Below, in pieces: positions 1-14,123 of a DNA stretch of 64,000 bases. Position 1 is the first letter of the stretch. Each line of letters starts with the position of its first letter. The DNA is from Tyto alba (taxonomy: Eukaryota; Chordata; Aves; Strigiformes; Tytonidae), in contig NW_024881296.1 of NCBI RefSeq assembly GCF_018691265.1, positions 11,129,427-11,193,426 of the forward strand, written 5' to 3'. The notes below the pieces were generated by a model, which saw only the letters and a program-made list of their open reading frames with translations, did no database searches and was not told the origin of the DNA. Position numbers and translations under genes: made by a program.

Positions 1-3000
1 TTAGTTCCTTGGTGCTATCAAGTGAAATCGTCACAATAGGTTATAGCAATGTAATACAGCCTATATATTTTGAGTCTTTACCCTGAATTTTGGTTAAAAC
101 TGTTACACAAAACATGCCTCTATGGCTTAGAGAAAAAAAGTAGAGCCTTGTACTGCTAACTATATGTGGGAAATAAATTTACAATGAAGCACTGAGGAAT
201 AGTATGCCTAAGATACAGGTGGGATGGGAGACACTTAACAAAGGTCAGACTGGCAAACCCAAACATTCAAAACACTAGCTTCTTGCACAATTCACAGGCT
301 TTAGTTTGTGTGACTAACATGTATGCAGTAGATAAGCCAATTCTTCCTGACCTTTGCAGTACTATGGTGGCAGTGGGCAATCTTTACAAAGGGATGAATT
401 GTTCTTAAACCACAAATGGAACATATTGCATATGGGGAGGCTGTTGACTATGCAAAACATGTGCCACTGTCTTGCCTTTTGTCTTCTTGAGCAGGCCTAG
501 CTGCTTTGGAAAGCAGAAGGCTTTCATCACCTATTTGCTTTCAGGTTCCCTATCCTCTTTCAAACAGTATCTTGAAAAGCAATGCAATGCTAGTTTCACA
601 GTGTAGCAGACGAGCTGAAGGCAGGAATAGATCTACAATTGTTGCTGTTGGTGACTGTGGTCATCCAGTGGCCACCAGCAACAGAGAATGGCCTTTGCCC
701 AGCCCCTCTGTGTGATTATCAGGGGACACTCTCAGAAGAATAAGAATCCTGTGTTGGAAATAATAATCAAGAGGATTTTTTTCCATGTTTCAAATGAAAG
801 TTTAAGTAAACCAAATCTGAGACCTGGTGCAAGTCCCACCCTATATAAATGCGTAGATAAATGGGATAGATGTGATAGATGGCAATAGTAGAGTAATGAA
901 TGGCTCCTGTTCATCTCTAAAACTGTCTCTGCTAGCAGGCTGTGATTTTTCCTTCAAACCAAACAGCTCCAAGAAGGCTATGATCAGACTCCAGAAGGAC
1001 ACAGTGAACTTTTAGAAAGAAAAAGCAAGAGTTGTCCTCCTTATCCTGTTTCAGTAGATCCTTAAATATTTCATCAGGTGCTTTTCTATATTACAGTATT
1101 CTTTCCTGCAGATAGCTTTACCTTTTCCTTTAGTTCTTCATATACTGACTGACTTACGTTTATTTGTGTGAACAGTATCGTGCTACGCTGAATTATGTTG
1201 AATATTATATTCCTGAAATACAGATACTGAAGTGTATTTACATATATCACTAAGATCTTATTGGGAGACCCAGTTAGCTTTGTAACAGCCGAGGCATTCA
1301 TTTGCATCATCTTTTTACTGTGCAACAATCAAAACAAATTAGTCAGACTCACTCTTGCTAATTGTCCCCGTCCCTTAAGTAGCATTAGCTCCATGCAACT
1401 GTTCAGTGCAAAAGCTGAAATGGTTTATTAATGTAAGAACTCTTCTTGCCTTTGAAATTTCAGTGTCCTCAGTGAACTGATTTAAAAAATTCTGTTCTTG
1501 TATTTTCTTTGTTGTAAGATGAGATGCTGTAATCACATCAGACACTGCAGTTTTTTGTGTGTATACTAGTATATATAAATGCATATTAGTATATATAATT
1601 CTAAGTATACTTATACACACGGAGACAGGTGTGTATATATATATATGTTATTTTTTCATTTTCACTGAAGGTTTGGCGTCAGATATACAGAGTGGATTAA
1701 ATAAGTTGCTATGGATGTTAATGATACTAAATGATTAAACAGCCCAGCTGTCTGTGGTCAAATGCAGCATCTCAACAAATACTTCTCCAAAATAAAAATT
1801 CTTCCAGGGAATGATTTATAATTTAGACCTGTAAAAAGGTTTCCTGGATAGCATTTGTTTCCCATGTGTAGTGTGGTTTGAGATCTACTTTCTGATCCAA
1901 CTTTCTGCAGTTGTCTCTGAAATGGGCTTGGTGATGGATGGTGGCAAACAGCCTAAAGATGACTAGATATTTTGCCTCTCTAACATATGTCTCCAGAGTA
2001 ATGAGTTAGTGTCTAGCAACATGTTAATGTCACAAAGTAAAGGAAGTGGGGTGAGAGAGTCACTAATCAAAAACTACTTGAGCTGGACTCACAGAAGAAG
2101 AGCTAGGGAGCCAGCTGCCCAGACTGGATCCTCTTCTTCCATGAAGCCTTAAATTTCTTCACAGAAGAGATCTTGATTAAGCAGAACAACGTTTGGGATT
2201 TTTTTTCCTGAACAGGAGCTGAATCAAAATGTGTTGAAAGTTTTAATGAAAACAGACATGTGTTGAGGAAATCAAAACTTCAGAGTGGGTCAGAGTGAGG
2301 TAGATCATCGGTGTGGTGGTAGGACACTTGGCCTGGGATGTAGAAGGTGCTGGGACAAGCCTCTGCCCAGAGGAGGAAAAGCAGATGGTTTTCATCCATT
2401 ATTACTTTCAGTGTCTCTTTTTCAGAGCCTCAGTATCCTATGCAATAGTTAAGTCCCACTCATCAGGATACAGATAACGTGAAACTTTCTCTCCTTTCTC
2501 ATGCCAGCACAAACTCCAATTCAATGCAATGCAGTTTGGTAACTCCTGGTGAAAATACTGTTACCACTAAACCCCATAGAGCTGGGCATCTTGACACTTT
2601 TGTGTGGCTCTGCCTTTTTTTTTAGTTTCCCATAACTGAAAGTACAGGTAACTCACCTGGGCCAGTCCCAGCCCATCATCTGTGATCTGGCTGTAGTGCT
2701 TTGGCACTATGCAGTGATCATTGTAAAATCATATTTTTTCTACCAATGGAGAATTACTCCAAGAAGGGTTTGCCTTGTGCGAAGGCTCAACTCTGAGACT
2801 CTGGATTAATTTCTTAGCTGTGCCACAGCCTTCCTGGGTGCCTTTGGAGCCTCTTTCTCTTCTGGTGGGATTTTCAACCTATCTACAGGAGAGGGGTGCC
2901 AAATTCCTCATTTTTACTTTGTGCAGTGATTAGCACAGTGTTACTTTGTCCTCATTTGGAATATGCTTAATATCTTGAAATCCAGAAATAAGTAGATACT

Positions 3001-6000
3001 ATTACAAACTGTGCTTAGAATTGGGGATATCCTATGAATATTCTCCATAGAAGACTGATTTTGAGAAGGCTATTTCTACATTAGAAACCAGAATTGCACA
3101 GTGACTTCTGCACATGCTTTTACATTATGGACTGGGTAATTTTTGTCAGATTGCTTTGAATAATGAGTAAATTCAGGGAGACTGAAATCTGTTCAGACAC
3201 CTAGTAAAGATGCAAGAGCAAAGTTCATCAGGTTAAAAGTTTACAGTGCACTGCTTTTTGTGTTTCAACCCAATGTTTCATTTACATCCCTGGTGGTCAG
3301 AGGATCTTCCACCCTCATAGGAGATCTGTGTGAGTCGCACATGTCAGTGATGCTCCTGGCTGGCCTACAGGCAATTCAGTGAAGATGGCAGGTTCATGTC
3401 TCTCTCCCTCAGGTGTGTTGCCAGTGGCAGCAGTTGCCTTCACGCAGCAAGGTCTGAGTCTCAGTCCAGCTCCCCTATTCTGTTTCTAGTTGTGGCCAGT
3501 AGAAATGGCCATATGTAGGTACTATAAATGCTCTGTATTTAAACTATGCATCCACTGCTGACCAAAGTTGAGAACAGATTATGGGGCTAACTGGACCTTT
3601 TGTCTGACCCAACCTTTTATTTCCTATAATTACTACAATGTCTAAGGAATAATATGAGAACATGAAATGATACTTGCCCATCCTCTGCCATTTCAAGTGC
3701 AGTAATTTCCTGAGCTGGGGATAGTATTTAATACCCTCAGATGTATTTTATTCCATGAATCTGTCCAGTAGCCTTTGAATTCAAGCTGGTGTAAACCTAA
3801 GTATCTGCAACAACATCCTCTCAATGATTCCTACAACTTAGCTACATGTGGTGTGATGAACAACCTCTGTTTGTTAATTCTGAACCTTCTGGCTGTTAGT
3901 AGTTTCATCCAGTGAACCTCCATTCTGGTACTGAAGGAAATGACAATCGTCCCTTGTCCACCCAGTCTGACATACCACTCATCTTTATAAATGCTCCTGC
4001 AGTGTGGAAACAAAACACTGATTTTATTTTTAGGTATAACAGATTCAAATAAATATTTTCTATCTTGGGTCATCAAATTAAGCAACAAGAAGTGGCCTGC
4101 CTTTTCATAGCATGCCCTGCTATTCTGCAGCTTCCAGATAGGACTGTTGATTTAGGCACAAGGTATCACCTCTGTTTTTAAATTTGAGTGCCCAAGTTAA
4201 AAGATTTTTGTGCACTATTTAATTCACCTTTCAAGGTTATTTAAAACAAAAAGAGGGTTGGGGGTTTCCATAACATTAGCAGCACTGGCTCGGACACAAA
4301 AGGAACGCATCTGCAGAGGGAGTAGGTGTGGTTTTTCATATAATCTGTTTTCTCACTATAACCACGTTGTGAGAGACCATATTGAAAACTCCAAAAACTC
4401 CAGTCAGCCTCTGGCTCTGTGCAGAAAGTCTTGCCCTGCCAGACCTACAGGGGACATTTGTTTGCCTGATAGGCAGAAGACCTTTTAGACTCTGGGAGTT
4501 TATTCCTTGTGGTCATTGCACCTCTGGAAAGATAGGAACAAAATGCGAATGTGCTCCAGACTGATTTGCGCTCCAAACATGCAATGAGTAATAATTTTTT
4601 TCTACCAGCTGACAGTAGAAAGTAGGGCTGTAAAAGGTCTGCCTAGCAGAGGATTATATGAAGGTCTTTATGAGACAAAACAATTTTTGCACAATACAGC
4701 ATGTCAGATGCAAGTTGAAACAATCGAGGATGAATGTGCTGCAGCCTAAGGTTCAGGCATGGTTTATTTAGGATAATTGCCCAGCAGGGTGGTTGTCCCT
4801 TTCCAAACCACACTGGAAAGTCCAAAAGCACTAAAAGTATCATCGTATCATCTTGCAATATTTCTGAGCACCTCTATCAAGATAACAAATACCTTCCATT
4901 TTCCTTGGCATCATTTCTGTGTTAGGAGAAGTCAGCAACCTGCCCAACCTCATTCTCATGCTAAAGGGTAATATTCCTACCACAGAGCAGCTGGACTGCT
5001 AATTAAACAAAAAATCCTTTACATCTCCAAAAATAATATAGCAGAATGACCACCTGTTAGAGAATTATATATTTTGATAATGGTTTTACTGGGCGGGGGG
5101 GGTGGTATTATTTGTGTTTTCTTCTTGTTTGCGGCAGCTGAGTGCTAGAGAGCCCTCTTGTGCTGGGTGCTATACACACACTGTACAAAAGGAGCACCTT
5201 GCCCTAGTCTCTAACCTGAGCAGCAGAGAAGACACTTGTGTTTGTAAGGGTGCAAAAGAAGCAGTAAGATGTCTCTGGGCAGTATGGGGGACAGTAGTTT
5301 TGGAGCGCAGCCAGCTGAAGCTCAGCCACTCTCTAGACAACAGACTTGAAGAGAGACCAGAAAAAGGTTCCCAATGCTGGGGTATGTTATGGGAGTTTCT
5401 GTAAATTGAAACTTCAGTTCCTGTTGTTGTTACTGGTACTTAAACTGCAGGACACGTGGTCTTGTATCCACTGTCTTTCTCCTTCATGTTGTGAAAACTG
5501 GTGCTTTGACAGAGTTTCCAGATGAAGAGATTAGGTTTAAAGTTTTCTCATGGAACAAATTTTATTTGATCGATTCCTCATTTTAGGGACTAAAATTTCT
5601 TGCACTCAGTGAACTTCTGCTGAATGCCCAGAGTCCTGAGGTAACCCCATCTCCCTCTCCACAGATGTCTGCACACAGCCATCCCCTGGGAGACTGGCCA
5701 GGGAGTCAGGGAGACTGGGAAGCCCCAGCCTTCAGTGACACTGATACCTGGCTTTGCTGTTGGTATTAGGACACAGGCAGTTTGGCTGAGCTGTTCCAGC
5801 GTCTGAGCAGCTTCCTGCTGACTGGAGGGCTGAGAAGAAAAAAATACTTAATCTGATTCAAACTGAAATGCAGTTCTGAAAAAGATGAAGTCTGGTGTTA
5901 GCAGGACACCCCCTTTCCTGGCTGTCCTCAGTTCTGATGGGGATCCTTGGATCCTCTCGTCTGAACGTAGGTTGCTTGTGCTTCTTGACTTCTGTAGTTT

Positions 6001-9000
6001 CAGTACACAAAGGAGATGTATAAAGACAGTTGATTATAATGGTTGTTATTAATGGGAAGTGCAGAAGGGAATTATCTGCATTTAAATTACTAATGTATCT
6101 CCTAACACTCCTTCTCTCTAAATCACAGGGAAAGTCAGACTAGATTTTAACAGATGGTGTTATATAGTTCCAGAAACAAATAATCTGACTACTGTGGTTG
6201 GAATGGCGTTTACTCTGTCAAAGCCTAGATAGGATTTTAAGTCAACAGAATATATGTGGCAGTTTCATAGATTTATACAATGTGTAGGCCAGAAGCAAAG
6301 GTTAGGTCTTTCACTCACATCACATGTAACACAGACAATAGATTTTCACCTAGTTTCTCCTGTCTTAAGCATCTTCTTACGTGACAGCAGATTCTACCAC
6401 ATCATCAGGTATCTCTTCAGGTCTGTTTTCTCCCTCATCAAACTTTAAGGTCTTCTTGTTTATTATACACTGTGTTTCAGATGTCATCACCACAGAGAAT
6501 GTGGTTTCATATTAGATAGTGCAAATTTCAAGGAAATAACTCACTCATTCTTCCCAGCACTGCTAATGAGGATATTAAAGGAGTTTCTCTTCCACCACTG
6601 ATCTTCAGACTGTCTGTCAGCTGTTGTACTGTGCTTAGTTTGGTTTGAAAAAGTAATTGAGTTAAATTTCGGTAACTGTATCGTACAATTCTGTTCTGTT
6701 GGGCCTATTAAATGAATTATGAAGTGGTGTCTTTAGTATACTTTCCCATTAACCCTTGGCACAAGTAAATTTGAGAACAATACTGGTAAATTGTTATCAA
6801 TAATATTTGTTAGGTACCTTTTAACTGTGTGGATGCTACTAATCCTCACTCACTTGGATTTTTGTGCCCTAGGTCCCAGGATGATCACACAGGAAAATCC
6901 AGAGGAGAGCTGTGCCCCCAGTACCCTCCCTGCACCATGCAGAAGACCTCAGACAGGGTTTTATCCAGGGACTCCCAAGGGATGTGTAGCTTTAAGTAAA
7001 GGCTTTGAGTTTGAATGGCAGGAATGCTTCCAAGCTGAACAGCACATCATGGATCAGCAGAAGTGTTGAGACAACACAGTCTCGCTACATGGCGAGGACA
7101 AGATGGCTGATCATTTGTAAGAACGTAAACAAGGATAGGATCTGAGGGGCCAATAAAAACTTTTAAAATCAGGGACAGTGGAATCGAAATATGTTAGGAG
7201 TGGGGAAGATTCAGTATAACCAACAAGCTCTTCCTTGACATCTGAACAACTTGCATCCAATGCTGTTCATGACAAAACCTGAGAGCAATGTGGTCCTTCA
7301 AATCCAAACTCGTGTCCTGCAGCCAAGGCCACCCATTGCCCTTGGTCACAGTGGGAAGGACACCCAGGCACATACGGATGCAGAGGAGAGGCAGCCTGCA
7401 GAGAGAGCTGTTGTGGCAACAACAAAATGTGAGCAAGTTAGCACCGAGAGGTGGTAATCATCAGCTGATGGCTGGCTAATCAGAGGTAACTGTTTATGTG
7501 GAAGAACTTACTTCATGTCTCATTTTGAACCATTGGTAACTCCCCAAAAGTGGAGGTCTTGGGAGTGATTCACATGCTTTTTGCCTTAGGGATACTTGTG
7601 ACTGGACTCACACACAGAGGCAAATAAATGAAAGCATAAACATGAGACATTACTGTGGCACATTACAAATTTTTGATTTAATGACATTTTGATTTAAGAA
7701 ACCCACAGAGTTAATCTTGATTTTATGCAGTGTAAATGCTTAATTTTATTATGTGCTTTTCAAGAATAAAAACTCTAGAAAGCTTCCTTGAACTTTTATT
7801 CCTCCTACTCGTGTAATTCTATCTTTTCTTTATAAAGCCTTCCACTGATGTATACACCATCTTATTTAGAAGCTTAACAGCAGAGACAGCATGGTGGAAA
7901 AGGCTCTTTAACTAGAAGCTTATGAGTGACAGAAAAGAGGAACTGAAGGATGAGTGTTGGTCTTTGTTTTCTGGAAGCAAATAAAACCCTGGCGATGGTC
8001 CCCCTGCCATTGCTCTGCCACTCCTGGAAGCAAGGAGAATAGTTCTTAGCAGAGTACACATTTTCTTTAAAACTGTAAAAGGCCAAATACTGACCACAGT
8101 GTATAAGATGTCAGTGATTCACCTTCCTCTGTCATGTATGTGCGCTTTTTTTTTTTCCATACTACTTTTTCCCCACCCTCCCATTACTCATTAGGCTTTG
8201 AACCCTAGTTTTCCCAAGCTGGCAAGCTCCTAGCATTTCTCTGGCTACAAATTATCTCAGAACTGTGGTGTCAGGATAATCAGCACAATATTTCAGTCCT
8301 CTAACAGAAAAAAAAGATACTTCATGGTCTTAAAACATTTATTTTTTTCCAATTATTTTCTCTGTCTGTATTTTCAGCTTTATCATCATGTGAATAAAAA
8401 TGAAGGACTCTTGCCCCCATAATGCTTGTTAGAGCTCCCAACAAAGGTACGTGACTACATTTGCCATAAGCCCCTATGTATTTGGCAGTGGGACTGAGCC
8501 TAAGGATTTTGATTAAACATACTACCACCCACTACAATTAATAATCATACTGGATACCAAAATCAAATAAACAATGTAAGTATTGGTTTTGTGTTACATT
8601 TCAATTTCTGGGTCATCATTTGTATGTGCCATGCGTGATCTGCTGTAATTCTCATTCCCCTATCTCTACTTGCCACAGTCTTCCACTCTGTTATTCTCTT
8701 TCCCTCTGGAAATAACCATCTCTTGCAGCAGCAACCCCTTTGCTCTTTGAAAACTACTTTTTACATATTGAATTGCCTAGGTAATATCTATTTAATTATA
8801 TCCTTGCTGATTGTTCTTACTTTGCATTCAACTTTGGAATAAGATCCTTGTCTATTTTCCTAGATATTCTAATTACTCTGATAACAGCTATTACCCTTCT
8901 TCTAAATCGTCTCTTGCACATAAACCAAAGCATTTTGCATAGGTGTTCCCTTTAGCAAGGGGCACTTGCATTTGAAGGGTCCCTCAGCAAGACTCAACAA

Positions 9001-9585
9001 TTGTAGGTTAATACTACTGTCATAACTTCTCCATTAACTTAATTTTCATGAAAGGAACACAAGCCAGAGACAAAAAGAAATAAGGAACAACAAATTAAAG
9101 AAGCTAGAACATCTTTTTATTACTTGAATAACTCTAACTGCAAAGATCATAAAGTCTGGATAAAATGACAAAACATAACAAAGTGAATGCAATCTGCAAA
9201 GAAAAAGACGTGGCAGCAGAAAATATTGAAAAGGCATTCACAATAACAATTAAGGTTAATGAGAAATACTAATAACTGTTGGTAACTGAAAGTTCTCAAT
9301 AGCAGTCTAGCAAGTGGAAGCATCTGTGTAAAACAGCTGTACAATAAATCCAAACATGAAATATTTCATTAAGTATTTGATCCTATTTGATTTTTGGGAC
9401 ACATGTTGAGAAATTAAAATCTGGACAGATGGAGAAACACCATCAAAATTTGTTTATCCTAAGAATCTGCCTTGGCATATTTACTGGGAAAGAAATTTTA
9501 CGAAAAATGACAGCCAACACTAATTTTCTGACAGTGGAAGTTTCATTCGTGTACTGGTAGAAAGGAAAAAATAAGTAGTTCATAC
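1..9585. other. Non-coding stretch, no gene recognised
   Basis: I see no convincing exon here on either strand. The open frames are short and lack splice signals. Simple-sequence patches include a TA-rich stretch near 1565-1650, where a short TAGTATATATAA-like unit occurs twice, and a G-run near 5093-5103. A stretch at about 5150-5215 resembles an old dispersed sauropsid repeat, but the match is from memory and weak. At the right edge, minus-strand sequence at 9586-9632 ends in a plausible donor (CACAG then GTATG). It could be a further exon of the unknown minus-strand gene, but its acceptor is poor and it was not called. Confidence 0.6.
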
Positions 9586-9586
9586 C

Positions 9587-11065
9587 TGTGCTCTTCCAGC
9601 ATACTCTTCAGGATGTTTTGCCTTACCAGGACTTGTAATATTTCACAAAAAGATATACTGTATTTTCATGAATGCTGAGGGTTCACCAATGATGTTCCCA
9701 TTAAGGGACAACAAAAGTAGACCACTGTCAGAGATCTTGGAAAGGTTGGATGATGGCTGCTTTAAAATTCACTTGACAGAAATGGAAGTTTAATGCTACA
9801 GACTGAACAAGAGATAATAGATCTAGGATTTGTTATTGATTTATTACTGATTACTAATATAGCTGCAGAATAAGAACTTGAACAAAGGCATATTGAAATT
9901 ATATAAGTTGTTGGAAACCCTATGTCCAGTCTGGCTGCTGAAACAATCTTAAGAGCTTTATTGTAGAAAAACACAAAATTGACACAAGAGGCCAATCGCA
10001 ACCGAGAGTTTGAAAATCTCAGGGCTCAGAGAAAGCAGACATCTGTTCCAAGACTATCTGATAATGCCAGGCAAAACTGCCAAATGATACTTCTCAGCAA
10101 GGCCATAGGGTAAAACTTTTCAAAAGTAGGTCAGTGACTAAAAATAGATAGCTTGTGCTCTGAGCACCTTAACTAAAAGTGAATGGCAGTATGCCCAAAC
10201 CAAAAAGAGCCTAGCACAAGTATGAAAAGCATCCTGTTTCTGCCTATGAGACGTGCATTGGCGCAGACAGACTGCAAACCACTCCTAGCAGTAAATGGTC
10301 AGCAGGCACTTCTTCTACCTTTGGTTGCAGTTGTATGAGTGGTAGTCAGGATGCAGACTGGGAAAAGACTTTGGCGGTAGCTGGCATTCTGTCTGCAGTT
10401 TTTGCCAGAACTGAAAGAAAGACAGATCCCGGTGTTTTAGAAGTAGCTGTGGAGAGGGAAGCTTTACTGCTCTTGAAAGGCATGGGTCACTATGCTACAC
10501 AGCGAGCCTCTACTGATAGAGTGGAGAGGTTCCAGGGTATCTCATGCGAGCCTCCCATTTTAAACTGTCCCTTGGCACAGCCTGTCTCTGAACTTGACTG
10601 GAGAGAAACTTGTCATTTACAGAATATCCTCCTTTACTCCATATGCTGTGTTTAGCAGTTTTGTAGGAAAGGAAATAAAATTGGAGTTGTGGAAAGAACG
10701 CTTTAAAAGCTGAAAAATCAAACTCAGGTCCTTATTTGATTGTAGCAATTTATGTGACCACACTCTTCAATTTTTAGCTGTCATGTGCAGAAATATCATT
10801 GATAACAGGACTATTAACAGAGTTTGAGTTTTCCGACTCTACCAAGGGCCCTGATATAAAAAACATTGGCACTGTAAATCCTTATAAACATTGCAAGGTT
10901 CTGAAATAAAAAATGTTTTATGACAGGGACTTAAACACTCAAAAATTTTGAAAAGCATACTAATGATATGCAATCAACACTTCAAGATGAGGCTTACTGT
11001 ATATTTGTATATGGACAGTTAAGTACCTCTGGCACTTCTTACCATTTCTTTGTCCTGGTGGTTAC
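9587..11065. other. Probable downstream part of the unknown minus-strand gene (introns or 3' region)
   Basis: This lies 3' of the last recognised exon of the minus-strand gene, whose exon at 11066-11257 ends in a good donor, so at least one more exon must lie further left. I cannot place it. A minus-strand AATAAA occurs near 9955-9962. Open frames on the plus strand (for example 10335-10655) have the length expected by chance and resemble no known protein. Confidence 0.4.
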
Positions 11066-11257
11066 CTTCCATTTAAGTGCAGAAGCTTTGTCAGGATCCT
11101 CTGCAAGTTCAGGGAGATTTATCTTGTTGAGATGGACTCTTACATCTCCAACAATACCAAATTTCTTCCTTAGTTCATTGTCTTTTTGCTGACGTGCTTC
11201 TTTCTCATTTCTTATTTGCAAGCCTTCTTCGGATGGGAATGCAGTCTTGTTGAGGAA
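11066..11257 (-). CDS. Internal coding exon of an unrecognised protein gene
   Basis: This is a 192-nt exon of exactly 64 codons, phase 0 at both ends. It has a strong acceptor (pyrimidine tract ending TTGTTTCAG, first codons FLNK) and a good donor (AAATGGAAG then GTAACC). It joins in phase to the large exon at 11904-13057. The peptide is very polar and probably helical in the middle (NEKEARQQKDNELRKKFG), followed by a more ordered-looking stretch (GDVRVHLNKINLPELAEDP). I do not recognise the family. The tone resembles ciliary, testis or centrosomal proteins, but that is only an impression. The donor shows that the gene continues to the left. Confidence 0.8.
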
Positions 11258-11903
11258 CTGAAACAAGAAGGAGTAGAACCTGACTGTTTGGGAGAGAGTG
11301 TTGGATAGCTGTTTCTCTCCCACCGCAGTTAATCCTCACAGCTTGTTTCTACAGCCTCCCCTACCTCAGGAATGTGTCTTTGCAAGATTGTAATTCAGGA
11401 GGGACCTTGCAAGCCAGCCCTTCTCCTTTTCACTGTTACTTTAAAATGTGATCATGGTGGCACTCATCACCTGTTTTCAGAAACCCCATCTACTCCCTTG
11501 GGAAATATCTTGCCAATATAGTAAATTCAGCCCTACTATTCTCTAAATAGTGACAGGCCACTCGCATTTAGTACAGTGCTTTGGTCCTGTTCAAATACTA
11601 AAAAAATCCTGATATATCTCAAGATGGATTTTTTCTTAGCTTTACTTACTATATTTTCTTTTTAAATGGTAAAGATTTAAAGCCCTGCAAGCCTTACTTT
11701 GATTTACCTTACAGTGATTGTGTCCACTGGAGTTGTGTTTGGCTTCTCCACAAAAGTGAAATCAAAACCAGGTCACTCACCTTTCACAGCACTTATCCTG
11801 TTATAAATATGCTGAATAATGCACTTTGCATTCAGTTATATCTAAGAGGAAAGTAATTTACTGTCCGTACAGAGACATTCAACTGATCATTATAGGTTAC
11901 TAC

Positions 11904-13057
11904 CTGTTGTCTTTTCCCAGCAGAAGGGGAGCACTGCTTGGGCTGAGAGATGGTGGTCATCCTGTGTGAAGAGAAAGGTGTTGTGTTTGAAGTTTTATCT
12001 TGGTGCATGGGGGTGGCAAGGGCTGTAAGATAGTTTATGTTCTGTTTTACAGCATACTGTCTTGACAGCAGTGGATGCAGAACTTTGGCTGTCACATCAT
12101 GGATAGCAGTACATATAATGAGCCAAACTCTGGTCTTCCTAAGCAACATATCAGGGCCATGTATTTCCATTTCTGGTGACAGAGCTTCATGCCTCGTTAC
12201 ATACAGAAGGTAGACTTGCCCACTGTATATCACTAGAGCATTTCCCTTAAAGAGAGGAATTTTCAGTTGCTCTCCAATAGAACTGATAGATGAAAGTGGT
12301 AACATATTCTTATAATCCTTATTTTTGATACTGGCCAGTGATTTTAAAATTCCTGAAACAAAACTGTTAGATGACTTTACAATAAGAGTGTATGCTTTTG
12401 CTGTCTTTCTGTCCAACTCGTCTTGTGCAAGCTGTTTCACTGGGGTTATTTGGGAATATTTCTCATCTTCAATTACTACATCAGGACTAGAAAGGTGTCT
12501 TTTTAAGTTTGGGCTGGCTGGTATGAAAGACTTTGGAAAACTGTCCAAAAAGGGGCTGGAGGCATCTTCCGTCTTTATTACTGGCCATACATAAGTTGCA
12601 GTTGGTATTTCTGTAGCTTGCCTTACTTCAGAGACATTTTTAGCTCTGGCTGACATTAGTTGCTGCATTTTAGGTGGGAAAGAAGAAAGTGGTATAGATG
12701 TGATTTTGGCTTGAGGTGGTATCTCTAGATCATGTTTTAAAATCCATGCTGGAGGGTCTGCAGTAACCTGAAGAAGTTCAGAGACTCCTGAAATTGATTC
12801 TGTGTCTTCTTGGTCAGCATGAGTTAGTGAGAGGCATCTTTGCAGAGAGTGCTTTTCAACTGAGGCTTCATTACTCTGAGCCTTAAAAACCGTTGAGAAC
12901 ATTTCTCTCTCAGCAGAGGTCATGGCAATATCTTCTAGCATGTCAAAACTTCTGGTAAAAGAATCTTCACTGTTCAATTGCTGATACTCTAGAATGACAG
13001 CAGATGTAGTACTGGCTTCTGTCTTCAGAAAAGCATTATGATCTGACTTAATGTATT
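11904..13057 (-). CDS. Large coding exon of an unrecognised protein gene
   Basis: This 1154-nt exon carries 384 codons plus two bases of a split codon at its 5' end. A pyrimidine-containing acceptor (CTGTCTAAACAG) precedes the first codons YIKSDHNAF. The frame stays open to a donor after GKRQQ (ACAACAG then GTAGTA), and reading past that donor meets a stop at about 11832. An open frame this long is far beyond chance for this composition. The first half is Ser/Thr-rich and acidic, so probably disordered. From about codon 205 it looks more folded (for example LFKGNALVIYSGQVYLLYVT). There are no evident membrane segments, zinc ligands or catalytic motifs. The downstream exon is at 11066-11257. 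The intron 5' of this exon holds an antisense endogenous retrovirus. I recognise no homologue and give no name or function. Confidence 0.85.
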
Positions 13058-13334
13058 CTGTTTAGACAGATGAGCTACTGTGATCAGGCAGTTGTATACA
13101 TTGGTGAGGCTTCCTGAGGAAAAAGAATGCAGGAGTTTCAGGCAGTCTCATCTGTCTTCATCTTCTTCCCAAAGGGCTTCATTTATGCAGCCTAACACAC
13201 TTAAAATAAAAGTTGATATATATTAAAATGTGATTATGTATTTGTAAGTGCACAGAAAGAGTGATTATTTTTAGTGAGTATAGATTAGTACAGGACTTGA
13301 GAGCTATAAATCAAATTGTAAAGGACATTCACCT

Positions 13335-14060
13335 GGTAGTATCCGTATACCTTATAGACAGCCCTTAAAGAAAAATATCAGTGGTTTACAGTGCTTGATT
13401 TGAAAGATGCTTTCTTTTGCATACCCCTGGAACAGGAAAGTCGTAAACTGTTTCCTTTTGAGTGGGAAAACCCACAAACAGGGTGTAAAGTACAGTTAAC
13501 CTGGACATGACTACCCCAAGGATTTAAGAACAGCCCAACAATCTTCGGTAGCCAACTTGCCAAAGAACTAGAGATATGGACAAATAAAAAGACAGTGACT
13601 CCGAGACCAGAACATCTACTCTTGCAATATGTGGATGACATCTTAATAGCTACAGAAGAAAAGACAGCCTGTATACAGGTAACCATTGAACTTTTAAATT
13701 TTTTTTTTGGGACTTAATGGGTATAAGGTGTCTAAGAAGAAAGCCCAAATAGCAAGTCAAACTGTGATATAGACTTTGAAATTTCAAAGGGGCAAAGAAG
13801 ATTGGGGACTGATCGAAAGGAAGCAATCTGTGCTATTCCGGAACTTCGGACTGTACATGAATTAAGAGCTTTCTTGGGAATGGCCGGGTGGTGTCATTTT
13901 TGGATTTTGGGCCAAGCCATTATACGAGGCCCCAAAGTCCACCCCCTTTCATATGGGGTCAACAACAACAGGAGGCCTTTCAAAAGCTTAAGCGAGCTTT
14001 AATGACAACACCAGCTCCAGGATTACCTGATTTAACTAAATATTTCCAGTTGTTTGTTCA
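13335..14060 (+). pseudogene. Endogenous retroviral reverse transcriptase fragment (broken pol)
   Basis: The frame containing VLDLKDAFF, LPQGF and the polymerase motif YVDD (codons at 13628-13639) identifies a retroviral reverse transcriptase palm. It starts inside the domain. The frame is interrupted by TAG codons near 13355, a TGA at 13508-13510 (probably a decayed arginine CGA) and a TAA just after the T-run near 13700. Homology then continues in shifted frames through the thumb and connection region to about 14060. Catalytic motif residues remain visible, but the reading frame is destroyed. Confidence 0.9.
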
Positions 14061-14123
14061 TGAAAGGCACCCAGAGGATGGAAGCTGGAAGAGACCTGTC
14101 AGTACTTTTCTAAACAACTGGAC

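Noticed and set aside
5150..5215. Phrase resembling an old dispersed sauropsid repeat (GTGCTGGGTGCTATACACACACTG-like start)
   Set aside because: Similarity recalled from memory over too short a stretch; no boundaries or TSD seen.
9586..9632. Possible extra minus-strand exon ending CACAG|GTATG
   Set aside because: The acceptor is weak and its phase does not fit the 11066-11257 exon directly.
10335..10655. 107-codon plus-strand open frame
   Set aside because: Length is within chance for the window, with no splice support or recognisable protein; neighbouring sequence is full of stops.
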